Both the position numbers and the translations under genes were made by a program. Positions 1 through 8,217 of a stretch of DNA of 62,433 bases are shown in pieces; the first letter of the stretch is position 1, and each line of letters opens with the position of its first letter. Source of the stretch: Alphaproteobacteria bacterium (GTDB lineage: Bacteria > Pseudomonadota > Alphaproteobacteria > Rhizobiales > Aestuariivirgaceae); NCBI GenBank assembly GCA_028868695.1, contig JAGWTZ010000013.1:1-62433 (forward strand), given 5' to 3'. The notes below the pieces were generated by a model that ran no database searches, was not told where the DNA came from, and saw only the letters and a list, made by a program, of their open reading frames with translations.

Positions 1-27
1 GGCAAATCGACAAGGCCGGCGACAAAG

Positions 28-53
28 CTGCGCGGACGAGTCCGCGCAGTTTT
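28..53 (+). terminator. Intrinsic terminator upstream of rpsA
   Basis: A perfect 9-bp stem (28-36 pairing with 41-49) with a CGAG loop is followed by TTTT at 50-53. This is the shape of a rho-independent terminator. It probably ends a + strand transcript from a gene left of the window, so rpsA would be transcribed from its own promoter. Nothing in bases 1-27 can be assigned to a gene. Confidence 0.75.
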
Positions 54-315
54 CGCGTGCGGGGTTGCGGCTGCCGACCGCCGCTGTTAGAAACCCGGCC
101 ATCCGCGGGTCCGCCCGCGGGTGAACCTGCCCGCCATCGCCGGACCCGCGCCGGCCCGCTGCCTGCAAGGCCGCGGTGAGCTGACCCGCATCGGGTCCGC
201 GCCGGCGAGACCGGGCAAACCGCAACTCGAACCCAGGCCGGCGCCAGACCCGACCCGAGCGATATTTGATTGCATCCGCAGGGATGTCTCGCCGGGCAGG
301 GCATCAGGAGAACAT
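54..315 (+). promoter_or_regulatory. Structured G+C-rich leader of rpsA
   Basis: This 262-base stretch has no convincing gene, although the rpsA frame stays open back to 121. It contains a perfect 7-bp hairpin (103-109 with 114-120) and three related blocks. Block 104-113 is a perfect 10-base complement of 141-150, while 141-148 is an 8-base complement of 192-199, so the two pairings exclude each other. A 9-base direct repeat, CCGCGCCGG, occurs at 146-154 and 197-205. The ribosome-binding site AGGAG is at 306-310. S1 is autoregulated at its own leader in E. coli, and a similar role here is an inference. No clear -35/-10 pair was found. Confidence 0.45.
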
Positions 316-2043
316 ATGTCCAGCATCCAGATGACCTCGGCGCCGTCGCGCGAGGATTTTGCAGCACTTCTCGACGAGAGCTTCGGCGCCAGCGACGCGC
401 TGGAAGGTTCCGTCGTCAAGGGAACGGTCGTCGCCATCGAAAAGGACGTCGCCGTCATCGACGTCGGCCTGAAGACCGAAGGCCGCGTCGCCCTCAAGGA
501 ATTCACCGGCCCGGGCCGCGACCAGATACTGAAGGTCGGCGATACGGTCGAAGTCTATCTCGAGCGCATCGAGAATGCGATGGGCGAGGCCGTGCTGTCG
601 CGTGACAAGGCCCGCCGCGAGGAGGCCTGGACCCGCCTCGAGCAGATGTCGAATGCCAACGAGCGCGTCGAAGGCGTGATCTTCGGCCGCGTCAAGGGCG
701 GCTTCACCGTCGACCTCGGCGGCGCCGTGGCCTTCCTGCCCGGCTCCCAGGTTGACGTGCGCCCGATCCGCGATGTGGGCCCGCTGATGCATGTCTCGCA
801 GCCGTTCCAGATCCTGAAGATGGACCGCCGCCGCGGCAACATCGTTGTCTCGCGCCGCGCCATCATGGAAGAAACCCGCGCCGAGCAGCGCTCTGAACTC
901 GTCCAGAACCTCGCCGAAGGCCAGGTGGTGGATGGCGTGGTCAAGAACATCACCGATTACGGCGCGTTCGTTGACCTGGGCGGCATTGACGGCCTCTTGC
1001 ACGTCACCGACATCGCCTGGAAGCGCGTGAACCATCCTTCGGATGTTCTCACCGTCGGCCAGTCGGTCAAGGTGCAGATCGTGCGCATCAATCCCGACAC
1101 GCAGCGCATCTCGCTGGGCATGAAGCAGCTGGACAAGGACCCGTGGGACGTGGTGGCCGAGAAGTTCACCGTCGGCTCCAAGGTCAAGGGCAAGGTGACC
1201 AACATCACCGACTACGGCGCATTTGTTGAACTGGAAGATGGCATCGAAGGCCTCGTCCATGTTTCCGAAATGAGCTGGACCAAGAAGAACGTGCATCCGG
1301 GCAAGATCCTCTCCACCTCCGAGCCGGTTGAGGTTCAGGTTCTGGAGATCGATTCCTCGAAGCGCCGCATCTCGCTGGGCCTCAAGCAGGTGCAGCAGAA
1401 TCCGTGGGTTTCCTTCGCCGGCAAGTATCCGAAGGGCACCGTGGTTGAGGGCGAAGTGAAGAACATGACCGAGTTCGGCCTGTTCGTCGGCCTCGACGGC
1501 GATGTGGACGGCATGGTCCACCTTTCCGATCTCGATTGGAAGCGCCCGGGCGAAGAAGCGATCAAGGACTACAAGAAGGGCGACATGGTCAAGGCCGTTG
1601 TCCTCGATGTGGACCAGGAGAAGGAACGCATCTCGCTGGGCATCAAGCAGCTGTCTGAATCGGGCGGCGCTGGCGCTGCCCCGCGCGCTTCCGGTGATGG
1701 CGCCCCGCGCAAGGGCTCCAAGGTCACCTGCGAAGTGCTCAAGGTTGAAGATGGCGGCCTCGAAGTGCGCATCTCCGGCACCGACATCACGGCCTATGCC
1801 AAGCGTGGCGACCTCGCCCGCGACCGCGACGGCCAGCGTTCCGACCGTTTCGCCGTTGGCGAAAAGTTCGACGCGCTTGTCACTGCCATGGACGCCAAGG
1901 CCCGCAAGGTCAACGTCTCGATCAAGGCGCTGGAAATCGCCGACGAACGCGAGGCCGTTGCCCAATACGGCTCGTCCGACTCGGGCGCTTCGCTGGGCGA
2001 CATCTTCCAGGCCGCGCTGAAGAAGAAGGAAGAAGGCAAGTAA
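316..2043 (+). CDS. rpsA: 30S ribosomal protein S1
   Basis: Ribosomal protein S1 binds mRNA on the small subunit and helps load structured or leaderless messages. The 575-residue product shows six S1 RNA-binding domains, roughly at residues 32-97, 117-180, 203-270, 287-356, 374-443 and 465-536. The central ones carry the typical ITDYGAFVDL and RISLGMKQL patterns. The frame is open back to 121, but the ATG at 316 follows AGGAG at 306-310, begins with a normal alphaproteobacterial S1 N-terminus and gives the usual length. A strong terminator follows immediately. In most proteobacteria cmk lies directly upstream of rpsA. Here cmk lies 26 kb away on the other strand, and a terminator precedes rpsA instead. 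Confidence 0.97.
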   Translation: MSSIQMTSAPSREDFAALLDESFGASDALEGSVVKGTVVAIEKDVAVIDVGLKTEGRVALKEFTGPGRDQILKVGDTVEVYLERIENAMGEAVLSRDKARREEAWTRLEQMSNANERVEGVIFGRVKGGFTVDLGGAVAFLPGSQVDVRPIRDVGPLMHVSQPFQILKMDRRRGNIVVSRRAIMEETRAEQRSELVQNLAEGQVVDGVVKNITDYGAFVDLGGIDGLLHVTDIAWKRVNHPSDVLTVGQSVKVQIVRINPDTQRISLGMKQLDKDPWDVVAEKFTVGSKVKGKVTNITDYGAFVELEDGIEGLVHVSEMSWTKKNVHPGKILSTSEPVEVQVLEIDSSKRRISLGLKQVQQNPWVSFAGKYPKGTVVEGEVKNMTEFGLFVGLDGDVDGMVHLSDLDWKRPGEEAIKDYKKGDMVKAVVLDVDQEKERISLGIKQLSESGGAGAAPRASGDGAPRKGSKVTCEVLKVEDGGLEVRISGTDITAYAKRGDLARDRDGQRSDRFAVGEKFDALVTAMDAKARKVNVSIKALEIADEREAVAQYGSSDSGASLGDIFQAALKKKEEGK

Positions 2044-2069
2044 GCCTTCCGCCTTTTCACAAGGTTCAA

Positions 2070-2098
2070 GGGCCGGAGCTTTGCTCCGGCCCTTTTTG
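2070..2098 (+). terminator. Intrinsic terminator of rpsA
   Basis: A perfect 9-bp G+C-rich stem (2070-2078 with 2084-2092) with a five-base loop runs into TTTTT at 2093-2097, just 26 bases after the rpsA stop codon. It separates rpsA from ihfB, which has its own promoter. Confidence 0.9.
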
Positions 2099-2127
2099 TT
2101 GCGCAAGGAGGAAGGTGCGTCTATAAC
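2099..2127 (+). promoter_or_regulatory. Probable sigma-70 promoter of ihfB
   Basis: TTGCGC at 2099-2104 and TATAAC at 2122-2127 are separated by exactly 17 bases and sit directly after the rpsA terminator, 34 bases before the ihfB start codon. Position and spacing fit a housekeeping promoter. It was found by eye and has not been tested. Confidence 0.6.
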
Positions 2128-2160
2128 CGCCGCACCAGATTCATCCGGACCCCCCTTGCC

Positions 2161-2445
2161 ATGATCAAGTCTGAACTCGTCCAGAAAATCGCTGACAAGA
2201 ACCCGCATCTCTATCACCGGGACGTGGAACGCATCGTCAACCGCGTGTTTGATGAGATCATCAACACCATGAAAGAGGGCAACCGCGTGGAGCTGCGCGG
2301 CTTCGGCGCCTTCTCGGTGAAGGAGCGCAACGCCAGGCAGGGCCGCAACCCGCGCACTGGCGAAGCGGTGGATGTGACAGAAAAGCGCGTTCCCTTCTTC
2401 AAGACTGGCAAGGAACTGCGCCAGCGCCTGAACCCCAAGGGCTGA
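2161..2445 (+). CDS. ihfB: Integration host factor subunit beta
   Basis: This is the beta subunit of the IHF heterodimer, a nucleoid protein that bends DNA at specific sites and takes part in recombination, replication and transcription. At 94 residues it has the normal length of the HU/IHF family. It contains the conserved arm region with RNPRTGEAV near residues 61-69, whose proline intercalates into DNA, and the VELRGFGAF core near residues 43-51. The gene has its own probable promoter behind the rpsA terminator. Its stop is followed three bases later by the TTG start of lapA, so the two are cotranscribed. The rpsA-ihfB order is conserved from enterobacteria to rhizobia. Confidence 0.95.
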   Translation: MIKSELVQKIADKNPHLYHRDVERIVNRVFDEIINTMKEGNRVELRGFGAFSVKERNARQGRNPRTGEAVDVTEKRVPFFKTGKELRQRLNPKG

Positions 2446-2448
2446 GCC

Positions 2449-2796
2449 TTGCGCCGCATTTTGCGCTGGATCGTCGGCATTCCCATCTTCATCATCGTGA
2501 TGGGCTTTGCCGTGGCCAACCGGCAATGGACGCAGCTTTCGCTGGACCCCTTCAACCAGGCCACGCCGGCCCTCGCCATCACCCTGCCCCTGTGGATCAT
2601 GGCCTTCATCGGCATTTTCATCGGCATGCTGACCGGCTGGTTCTTCTGCTGGCGCGCCCAGGGCAAGTGGCGCCGCCTGGCGCGGGAGCGGCAGCGCGAA
2701 ATCGCCCGCCTGCAGGATGAGATTGCTCTGGCCCAGCAAGGCCCCGCCAAGATGGAGGCACAAATGCTGGCTCCCCTGCCGGGAATCATGCCGTGA
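2449..2796 (+). CDS. lapA: LapA family membrane protein (DUF1049)
   Basis: This small inner-membrane protein of the LapA/DUF1049 family has 115 residues. Two hydrophobic helices, near residues 8-24 and 42-65, are followed by a basic cytoplasmic tail with coiled-coil character (RERQREIARLQDEIAL). In E. coli LapA acts with LapB in controlling lipopolysaccharide synthesis. Whether this relative does so is unknown. The start is TTG at 2449, three bases after the ihfB stop, and the first residues MRRILRWIVG fit a membrane-insertion start. The stop overlaps the GTG start of the next gene (GTGA), which points to translational coupling. Confidence 0.8.
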   Translation: MRRILRWIVGIPIFIIVMGFAVANRQWTQLSLDPFNQATPALAITLPLWIMAFIGIFIGMLTGWFFCWRAQGKWRRLARERQREIARLQDEIALAQQGPAKMEAQMLAPLPGIMP

Positions 2797-3698
2797 AACT
2801 GTTCAGCGCCGAAGAACTGGGCGCCATTGCGCCGCGTGACTATGTTGAGGCCTTGCGTTCAGGCTTCATGGGCGAAGTGACTGCACCGCCGCGCTTTGTC
2901 GGCAAAACCCCGCCGGCCACCGTGTTCTTCGCCATGCCGGCATGGAACGCGGATTTCACCGGCATCAAGACGATCACCCTCAAGGGTGACAACCCGGCGA
3001 AGGGCCTGCCCACCATCCAGGGCACCTACCAGCTTTTTGAAAATTCCACCGGAACACCGGTGGCGCTGCTCGACGGCTCGGAACTTACGCGGCGGCGGAC
3101 GGCAGCGGCTTCGGCCTTGGCGGCGGATTTTCTGGCGCGCAAGGATGCTTCCACCCTGCTGCTCATCGGAGCTGGCGCGCTGGCACCGGTGTTCGCGCGC
3201 GCCATGATGGCGGTGCGGCCGATCAAGCGGGTGATGGTTTACAACCGCACGCCGGAAAAGGCGGTGGCCCTGGCGCGCGAACTGGGCGGCGAGGCGGTGA
3301 TGGACGTGGCCAGCGCCGCAGCGGCGGCGGACATCATCTCCTGCGTGACCTCCGGGCATGACATTGTCCTGAAGGGCGCCTGGATCAAGCCCGGCACGCA
3401 TATTGACCTCGTTGGCGCATACAAGCCCGAAATGCGCGAGGCGGACGCCGCAGCCGTCGCCATGGCGCGCGTCTATGTCGACACCCATGAGGGTGCGGCC
3501 CATGAGGCGGGAGACCTGCTGCTGGCGCAAAAGGAAGGCCGCTTCAAATGGGCCGACATCCAGGGTGACCTGCATGAGCTTTGCCGCGGCACCAAGCTTG
3601 GCCGCAAGACAGACGCCGAAGTGACCCTGTTCAAGAGCGTGGGCACGGCGCTGGAAGACCTGGCCGCCGCCACCATGGTGTATTTGCGCGCGAAGTGA
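2793..3698 (+). CDS. Ornithine cyclodeaminase family protein
   Basis: This protein belongs to the ornithine cyclodeaminase/mu-crystallin superfamily, whose members include ornithine cyclodeaminase, alanine dehydrogenase and NAD(P)H-dependent ketimine or pyrroline-2-carboxylate reductases. The 301 residues include the family substrate region (GIKTITLKGDNPAKGLPTIQ, near residues 50-69), the ALLDGSELT segment and a Rossmann fold beginning LLLIGAGALAP near residue 125. The reaction cannot be fixed from sequence, and a reductase or dehydrogenase of small imino acids is as likely as true ornithine deamination. It starts at GTG 2793 with a GTGA overlap with lapA and leads into pyrF 21 bases downstream, so it looks like part of the ihfB-lapA-pyrF-trp transcription unit. 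Confidence 0.8.
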   Translation: MKLFSAEELGAIAPRDYVEALRSGFMGEVTAPPRFVGKTPPATVFFAMPAWNADFTGIKTITLKGDNPAKGLPTIQGTYQLFENSTGTPVALLDGSELTRRRTAAASALAADFLARKDASTLLLIGAGALAPVFARAMMAVRPIKRVMVYNRTPEKAVALARELGGEAVMDVASAAAAADIISCVTSGHDIVLKGAWIKPGTHIDLVGAYKPEMREADAAAVAMARVYVDTHEGAAHEAGDLLLAQKEGRFKWADIQGDLHELCRGTKLGRKTDAEVTLFKSVGTALEDLAAATMVYLRAK

Positions 3699-3719
3699 AA
3701 TCGCGCTAGGGCCTAGCCC

Positions 3720-4409
3720 ATGACCAACCCCGTTTGTGTTGCCCTTGATACTCCGGATGTGGCGAAGGCCCGCGCGCTGGCCCGGGCCGTGAAGCCGCAT
3801 GTGGGCATGATGAAAATCGGCATGGAGTTTTTCTATGCCAATGGTGCCGCAGGCTATGAGACCGTGGCGGCCGAGGGTGTTCCCATCTTCCTTGATCTCA
3901 AGCTGCATGACATTCCCAACACGGTGGCGCAGGGCCTTACCTCGCTTTTGAAACTTGCGCCCGCACCCGCCATCACCAATGTGCATTGCTCCGGTGGCTT
4001 TGACATGATGAAGGCGGCGAAGGATGCGGTGGGAAACCGGGTGAAGCTGATTGGCGTCACCATCCTCACCTCACTCTCGAATGAAAACATCTGGGCCGCA
4101 GGCTTCGATGCACGCCAAACCGATGAGCATGCCTTGAACCTGGCGAAGCTTGCCCATTCCGCGGGGCTGGATGGCGTGGTGTGTTCGCCGCATGACCTTG
4201 CCGCCATCCGCCAACACCTGCCGCGCGGCTTCCTCACCGTGGTTCCGGGCATTCGCCCCGCTGATGCCGCCGTGCAGGACCAGAAGCGCGTGGCCACGCC
4301 GAAATCCGCGCTTGAGGCCGGCGCTGATGTGCTGGTGATCGGACGGCCGATCACGGGTGCGGCAGACCCTGCAAAGGCGGCGGCAGGCATATTCGCGAGC
4401 CTCAAATGA
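3720..4409 (+). CDS. pyrF: Orotidine 5'-phosphate decarboxylase
   Basis: PyrF catalyses the last step of de novo UMP synthesis, decarboxylating orotidine 5'-phosphate in the cytoplasm. The 229-residue protein has the group I signature DLKLHDIPNT with catalytic D59, K61 and D64. It also has VALDTPD near the N-terminus and a C-terminal phosphate-binding TPKSALEAGADVLVIGRPI stretch. It lies between the cyclodeaminase-like gene and trpF in the same direction. A 102-base gap to trpF holds a large inverted repeat, which may affect expression of the downstream trp genes. Confidence 0.95.
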   Translation: MTNPVCVALDTPDVAKARALARAVKPHVGMMKIGMEFFYANGAAGYETVAAEGVPIFLDLKLHDIPNTVAQGLTSLLKLAPAPAITNVHCSGGFDMMKAAKDAVGNRVKLIGVTILTSLSNENIWAAGFDARQTDEHALNLAKLAHSAGLDGVVCSPHDLAAIRQHLPRGFLTVVPGIRPADAAVQDQKRVATPKSALEAGADVLVIGRPITGAADPAKAAAGIFASLK

Positions 4410-4422
4410 CCAGCTCCTTGAT

Positions 4423-4496
4423 CCGTCATTCCCGCGAAAGCGGGAATCCGCGTTACTTGGCTTCAACAGAGATTCCCGCTTTCGCGGGAATGACGG
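4423..4496. repeat. REP-like nested palindrome between pyrF and trpF
   Basis: Two perfectly complementary 26-base arms (4423-4448 and 4471-4496) are separated by 22 bases. Each arm is itself a small hairpin, TTCCCGC-GAAA-GCGGGAA. This nested architecture, with the words GTCATTCCCGC and GCGGGAATGAC, is that of a repetitive extragenic palindrome. A related copy occurs at 12140-12221. It lies between cotranscribed genes, where it could stabilise or partly terminate the message. Confidence 0.85.
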
Positions 4497-4511
4497 CTGT
4501 GGAGGGCTGAA

Positions 4512-5144
4512 ATGACCCAGGTGAAAATCTGCGGGCTTTCAACGGCTGAAACCATGCAGACGGCGCTGGACAAGGGTGCAGACATGATCGGGCTGGTGTT
4601 CTATCCGAAATCGCCGCGAAATGTTTCACTGGAACAGGCAGCAGCACTTGCCGCGCAAGCCCGCGGCCGGGCGAAGATTGTGGCGCTGACGGTGGACGCC
4701 GATGACGCGCTTCTCAAGCTGATCGCTAATGCGGCGCGGCCTGATTTTCTTCAGGCCCATGGCAGCGAGACACCTTCGCGTGTCGCTGAGATCACCGCCA
4801 AATTTGGCATTCCCGTCATCAAGGCCATCAAGGTGAAGGAGGCCGGTGATGTGGCCTCGGCCAAGGCCTTCAAGGATGTGGCGGCCATGTGCCTGTTTGA
4901 CGCCAAGGCCCCGGAAGACCTGCTGCCGGGCGGCAACGGGCTTTCCTTCGACTGGAACCTGCTGAAAGGCAAGGATGGGCAGTTCATGCTGTCCGGCGGC
5001 CTCAACCCGGAAAATGTGGCCCAGGCCATCCGCCTGACGCACGCGCCGATTGTGGATGTTTCGTCTGGCGTGGAATTCACGCCGGGCAAGAAGGATATTG
5101 CCCTCATCGCCAAGTTTATTGCAGCGGCCAAGGCGGCCAGCTAG
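4512..5144 (+). CDS. trpF: Phosphoribosylanthranilate isomerase
   Basis: TrpF performs the Amadori rearrangement of phosphoribosylanthranilate in tryptophan synthesis. It is a single-domain (beta/alpha)8 barrel of 210 residues, not fused to TrpC. The N-terminal VKICGLS carries the catalytic cysteine C7. The C-terminal phosphate-binding part includes FMLSGGLNPENV and VDVSSGVE, with the likely catalytic aspartate earlier in the barrel. It is followed by trpB after nine bases and then trpA, the usual alphaproteobacterial trpFBA group, split from trpE and trpDC elsewhere in the genome. Confidence 0.95.
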   Translation: MTQVKICGLSTAETMQTALDKGADMIGLVFYPKSPRNVSLEQAAALAAQARGRAKIVALTVDADDALLKLIANAARPDFLQAHGSETPSRVAEITAKFGIPVIKAIKVKEAGDVASAKAFKDVAAMCLFDAKAPEDLLPGGNGLSFDWNLLKGKDGQFMLSGGLNPENVAQAIRLTHAPIVDVSSGVEFTPGKKDIALIAKFIAAAKAAS

Positions 5145-5153
5145 AAGAAATCC

Positions 5154-6374
5154 ATGACCGAGCTTACTCCCAATTCCTACCGCACGGGGCCCGACGAAAA
5201 GGGCCTGTTTGGCATTTATGGCGGCCGTTTCGTGGCTGAAACGCTGATGCCGCTGATCCTGCAGCTGGAGCAGGCCTACAAGGACGCCAAGGCCGACCCG
5301 GCTTTCAAGGCAGAGCTGAACAGCTTCCTCGAGCATTATGTGGGCCGGCCCTCGCCGCTCTATTTTGCCGAGCGCCTGACCGAGCATCTCGGCGGCGCCA
5401 AGATCTATTTCAAGCGCGAAGACCTGAACCACACCGGCGCCCACAAGATCAACAATGTGATGGGGCAGATCCTGCTCGCCCGCCGCATGGGCAAGAAGCG
5501 CATCATCGCTGAAACCGGCGCTGGCCAGCATGGCGTGGCCACGGCCACGGCCTGCGCGCGCTTCGGGCTGAAATGCGTGATCTACATGGGCGAGGTGGAT
5601 ATTGCCCGCCAGATGCCCAATGTGTTCCGCATGAAGCTGTTGGGCGCTGAAGTGGTTCCCGCCAAATCCGGCTCACGCACCTTGAAAGATGCGCTCAATG
5701 AGGCGCTGCGCGACTGGGTGGCCAATGTGGAAGACACCTTCTATTGCATCGGCACAGTTGCGGGCCCCGCGCCCTACCCTGAAATGGTGCGCGATTTCCA
5801 GTGCATCATTGGCGATGAAACCAAGCGGCAGATGATGGCGCATGAGGGCCGCCTGCCGGATTCCCTGGTGGCGGCCATTGGCGGTGGCAGCAATGCCATG
5901 GGCCTGTTCCACCCCTTCCTCGATGACCGCTCGGTTGAAATTTACGGCGTTGAGGCTGCTGGCCTTGGCCTCAAGACCAAGGACAAGCATGCAGCCTCGA
6001 TCTCCGGCGGCAAGCCCGGCGTGTTGCATGGCAACCGCACTTATCTCCTGATGGATGATGACGGGCAGATCACCGAAGGCCATTCGATTTCGGCAGGCCT
6101 TGATTATCCCGGCATCGGGCCGGAACATGCCTGGCTCAATGACATTGGCCGCGTGACCTATGGCTCGGCGACGGACAAGGAAGCCCTTGAGGCCTTCAAG
6201 CTGTGCTGCGCGCTGGAAGGCATCATTCCCGCCCTCGAGCCTTCGCACGCCATTGCCTATGCTATGAAGCTGGCGCCCAAAAAGCCGAAGGACCACCTGA
6301 TGGTGATCAACATGTCGGGCCGTGGCGACAAGGACATTTTCACCGTGGCTGATCACCTGGGGGTGAAGCTGTGA
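5154..6374 (+). CDS. trpB: Tryptophan synthase beta chain
   Basis: TrpB condenses indole with serine to tryptophan using pyridoxal phosphate, in an alpha2-beta2 complex with TrpA that channels indole. The 406-residue protein has the cofactor lysine K98 in [11 protein letters not shown], the glycine-rich phosphate loop GGGSNAMG, and the GAGQHG substrate loop. Its length is typical of the TrpB1 type, and every expected motif is intact. The stop codon overlaps the GTG start of trpA (GTGA), matching the need for equal amounts of both subunits. Confidence 0.97.
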   Translation: MTELTPNSYRTGPDEKGLFGIYGGRFVAETLMPLILQLEQAYKDAKADPAFKAELNSFLEHYVGRPSPLYFAERLTEHLGGAKIYFKREDLNHTGAHKINNVMGQILLARRMGKKRIIAETGAGQHGVATATACARFGLKCVIYMGEVDIARQMPNVFRMKLLGAEVVPAKSGSRTLKDALNEALRDWVANVEDTFYCIGTVAGPAPYPEMVRDFQCIIGDETKRQMMAHEGRLPDSLVAAIGGGSNAMGLFHPFLDDRSVEIYGVEAAGLGLKTKDKHAASISGGKPGVLHGNRTYLLMDDDGQITEGHSISAGLDYPGIGPEHAWLNDIGRVTYGSATDKEALEAFKLCCALEGIIPALEPSHAIAYAMKLAPKKPKDHLMVINMSGRGDKDIFTVADHLGVKL

Positions 6375-7189
6375 GCACGCGCATCTCCGATAAATTCGCC
6401 GCCCTCAAGGCCGAAGGCCGCGCCGCGCTGGTGACCTATGTGGTTGGCGGCGATCCTGATGCGGCCACCTCGCTCAAGATCGTGGCAGGCCTGCCGAAAG
6501 CAGGCGCGGACATCATTGAGCTGGGCATGCCCTTCACCGACCCGATGGCCGATGGCCCGGCCATTCAGGCAGGCGGGCTTCGCGCACTGGCAAGCGGCGC
6601 CACGATGAAGAAGACGCTGGCGCTGCTCAAGGCCTTCCGCAAGGGAGACGCGACAACACCCGTCGTGCTGATGGGCTATTACAACCCGATCTATGTTTAT
6701 GGCGTTGAAAAGTTCCTGAAGGATGCCAAGGCCGCAGGCGCGGATGGCCTGATCGTGGTGGACCTGCCGCCGGAAGAGGATGATGAGCTGTGCCTGCCCG
6801 CGATGGAAGCTGGTCTCAACTTCATCCGCCTGGCCACGCCAACAACCGATGACGCGCGGGCCCCCGCCGTGTTCAGGAACACCTCCGGCTTTGTCTATTA
6901 TGTTTCGGTTCTCGGCATCACCGGCACCAAGGCCCCCGATCTCAAATCCGTGGCCGCCAATGTGAAGCGCTTGAAGGGCCACACCGCACTTCCCATCTGT
7001 GTGGGGTTCGGCGTCAAAACGGCTGAGCAGGCCCGCACCATTGCCACGCATGCCGATGGCGTGGTGGTGGGTTCGGCGCTGGTTTCGGCGGTTGAGAAAT
7101 CCCTCACCAGGCAGGGCAAGGCCACGGCAGCAACGCCGCGCGCCGTGCACAAGCTGGTTGCCGAAATCGCCAAGGGTGTGAGAGGCTAA
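6371..7189 (+). CDS. trpA: Tryptophan synthase alpha chain
   Basis: TrpA cleaves indole-3-glycerol phosphate to indole and glyceraldehyde 3-phosphate and passes the indole to TrpB. The 272-residue barrel carries both catalytic acids in the expected context: E50 in IIELGMPF and D61 in DPMADGP. The phosphate-binding loop GFGVKTAEQ lies in the C-terminal half. The start is GTG at 6371, overlapping the trpB stop. accD follows after three bases, so it is probably on the same transcript. Confidence 0.96.
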   Translation: MSTRISDKFAALKAEGRAALVTYVVGGDPDAATSLKIVAGLPKAGADIIELGMPFTDPMADGPAIQAGGLRALASGATMKKTLALLKAFRKGDATTPVVLMGYYNPIYVYGVEKFLKDAKAAGADGLIVVDLPPEEDDELCLPAMEAGLNFIRLATPTTDDARAPAVFRNTSGFVYYVSVLGITGTKAPDLKSVAANVKRLKGHTALPICVGFGVKTAEQARTIATHADGVVVGSALVSAVEKSLTRQGKATAATPRAVHKLVAEIAKGVRG

Positions 7190-7192
7190 GCC

Positions 7193-8092
7193 ATGAACTG
7201 GATCAAGAATTTCGTCCGCCCCAAAATCCGCTCCATCCTCGGCGGCGCCACCAAGCGCGAAGTGCCGGAAAACATGTGGATCAAGGACCCGGATTCGGGC
7301 CAGATGGTGTTCTACAAGGACCTTGAGGCCAATGGCTTCGTGTTCCCCGGCTCAAACCACCACCACCGCATGCCGGCGGGGTTGCGCTTCTCCTCGATGT
7401 TTGATGGCGGGGTGTTTGAAAAGCTGCCCGCGCCCACCGTGGCCGTTGACCCCCTCAAGTTCCGCGCCGAGAAGAAATACACCGACCAGTTGCGCGACGC
7501 CAAGGCCAAGGCCGAGGCGGAAGACTCGGTGCAGGCCGGCTTCGGCAAGGTGAATGACCAGGCCATGGTGATCGCCGTGCAGGACATGGGCTTCATCGGC
7601 GGCTCGCTGGGCATGGCGGCGGGTGATGCCATCATTGCCGCGATGCGCTTTGCGGTTTCCAAGCGCTGCCCCTTCGTCATGTTCGTGGCCTCGGGGGGTG
7701 CACGCATGCAGGAGGGCATTCTCTCGCTCATGCAACTGCCGCGCACCACCATTGCCGTGCAGGAGCTGCGCGCCGCCAGGCTGCCCTATATCGTGGTTCT
7801 CACCAACCCCACCACGGGCGGGGTGACGGCCTCCTATGCCATGCTGGGGGACGTGCATCTGGCCGAGCCCAATGCCATCATCGGCTTTGCCGGGCAGCGG
7901 GTGATCGAGCAGACCATCCGTGAAAAGCTGCCGCAGGGCTTCCAAAGGTCGGAATATCTCAAGGATCACGGCATGGTGGACATGGTGGTGCACCGCCATG
8001 ACATGAAGGCCACGGTGAGCCGCATCGCCCGCCTGCTGACCAAGCAGGAACACCGGGAAATGACCGGCGCGCTGGTGCCGGTGGCGGGCTGA
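7193..8092 (+). CDS. accD: Acetyl-CoA carboxylase carboxyltransferase beta subunit, zinc-ribbon cysteines absent
   Basis: AccD is the beta half of the carboxyltransferase that moves CO2 from biotin to acetyl-CoA, the first committed step of fatty acid synthesis. The 299-residue protein shows the full crotonase-like carboxyltransferase core, including [28 protein letters not shown] and [11 protein letters not shown]. The N-terminal zinc ribbon normally has four cysteines. Here the equivalent segment (about residues 24-58, starting [12 protein letters not shown]) has none, although the surrounding residues and spacing are kept. Loss of most of these cysteines occurs in some alphaproteobacteria to my knowledge, and complete loss is noteworthy. 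The gene lies three bases after trpA. Confidence 0.93.
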   Translation: MNWIKNFVRPKIRSILGGATKREVPENMWIKDPDSGQMVFYKDLEANGFVFPGSNHHHRMPAGLRFSSMFDGGVFEKLPAPTVAVDPLKFRAEKKYTDQLRDAKAKAEAEDSVQAGFGKVNDQAMVIAVQDMGFIGGSLGMAAGDAIIAAMRFAVSKRCPFVMFVASGGARMQEGILSLMQLPRTTIAVQELRAARLPYIVVLTNPTTGGVTASYAMLGDVHLAEPNAIIGFAGQRVIEQTIREKLPQGFQRSEYLKDHGMVDMVVHRHDMKATVSRIARLLTKQEHREMTGALVPVAG

Positions 8093-8217
8093 GGGGGCAG
8101 CCGCCCGCAAAAGACACTTGCGTCCAGCCGTGTCCTCCCTGAGAAATGTCGCAGATGGGCTGCAGGGCTGCCGCTTGAGGCCTTAAGTTCCCACCAGCAC
8201 ATACAGGGGTTTGAGAC

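Noticed and set aside
121-315. In-frame N-terminal extension of ribosomal protein S1 starting at 121
   Set aside because: The region is rich in stem-loops and proline/arginine codons, unlike S1. A good ribosome-binding site and the usual N-terminus occur at 316.
304-2763. Long open frame antisense to rpsA, ihfB and lapA
   Set aside because: It mirrors real genes with strong motifs on the other strand. Its histidine/arginine/leucine-rich sequence is typical of antisense frames in high-G+C DNA.
4423-4496. CRISPR-like repeat
   Set aside because: It is a single inverted pair with one spacer, no array and no cas genes, and fits a REP element.
8093-8217. Possible glycine or other riboswitch upstream of the DMGDH-like gene
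   Set aside because: Only a weak GACAC/GTGTC inverted repeat (8113-8117, 8130-8134) is present. The conserved glycine-aptamer core is not there.
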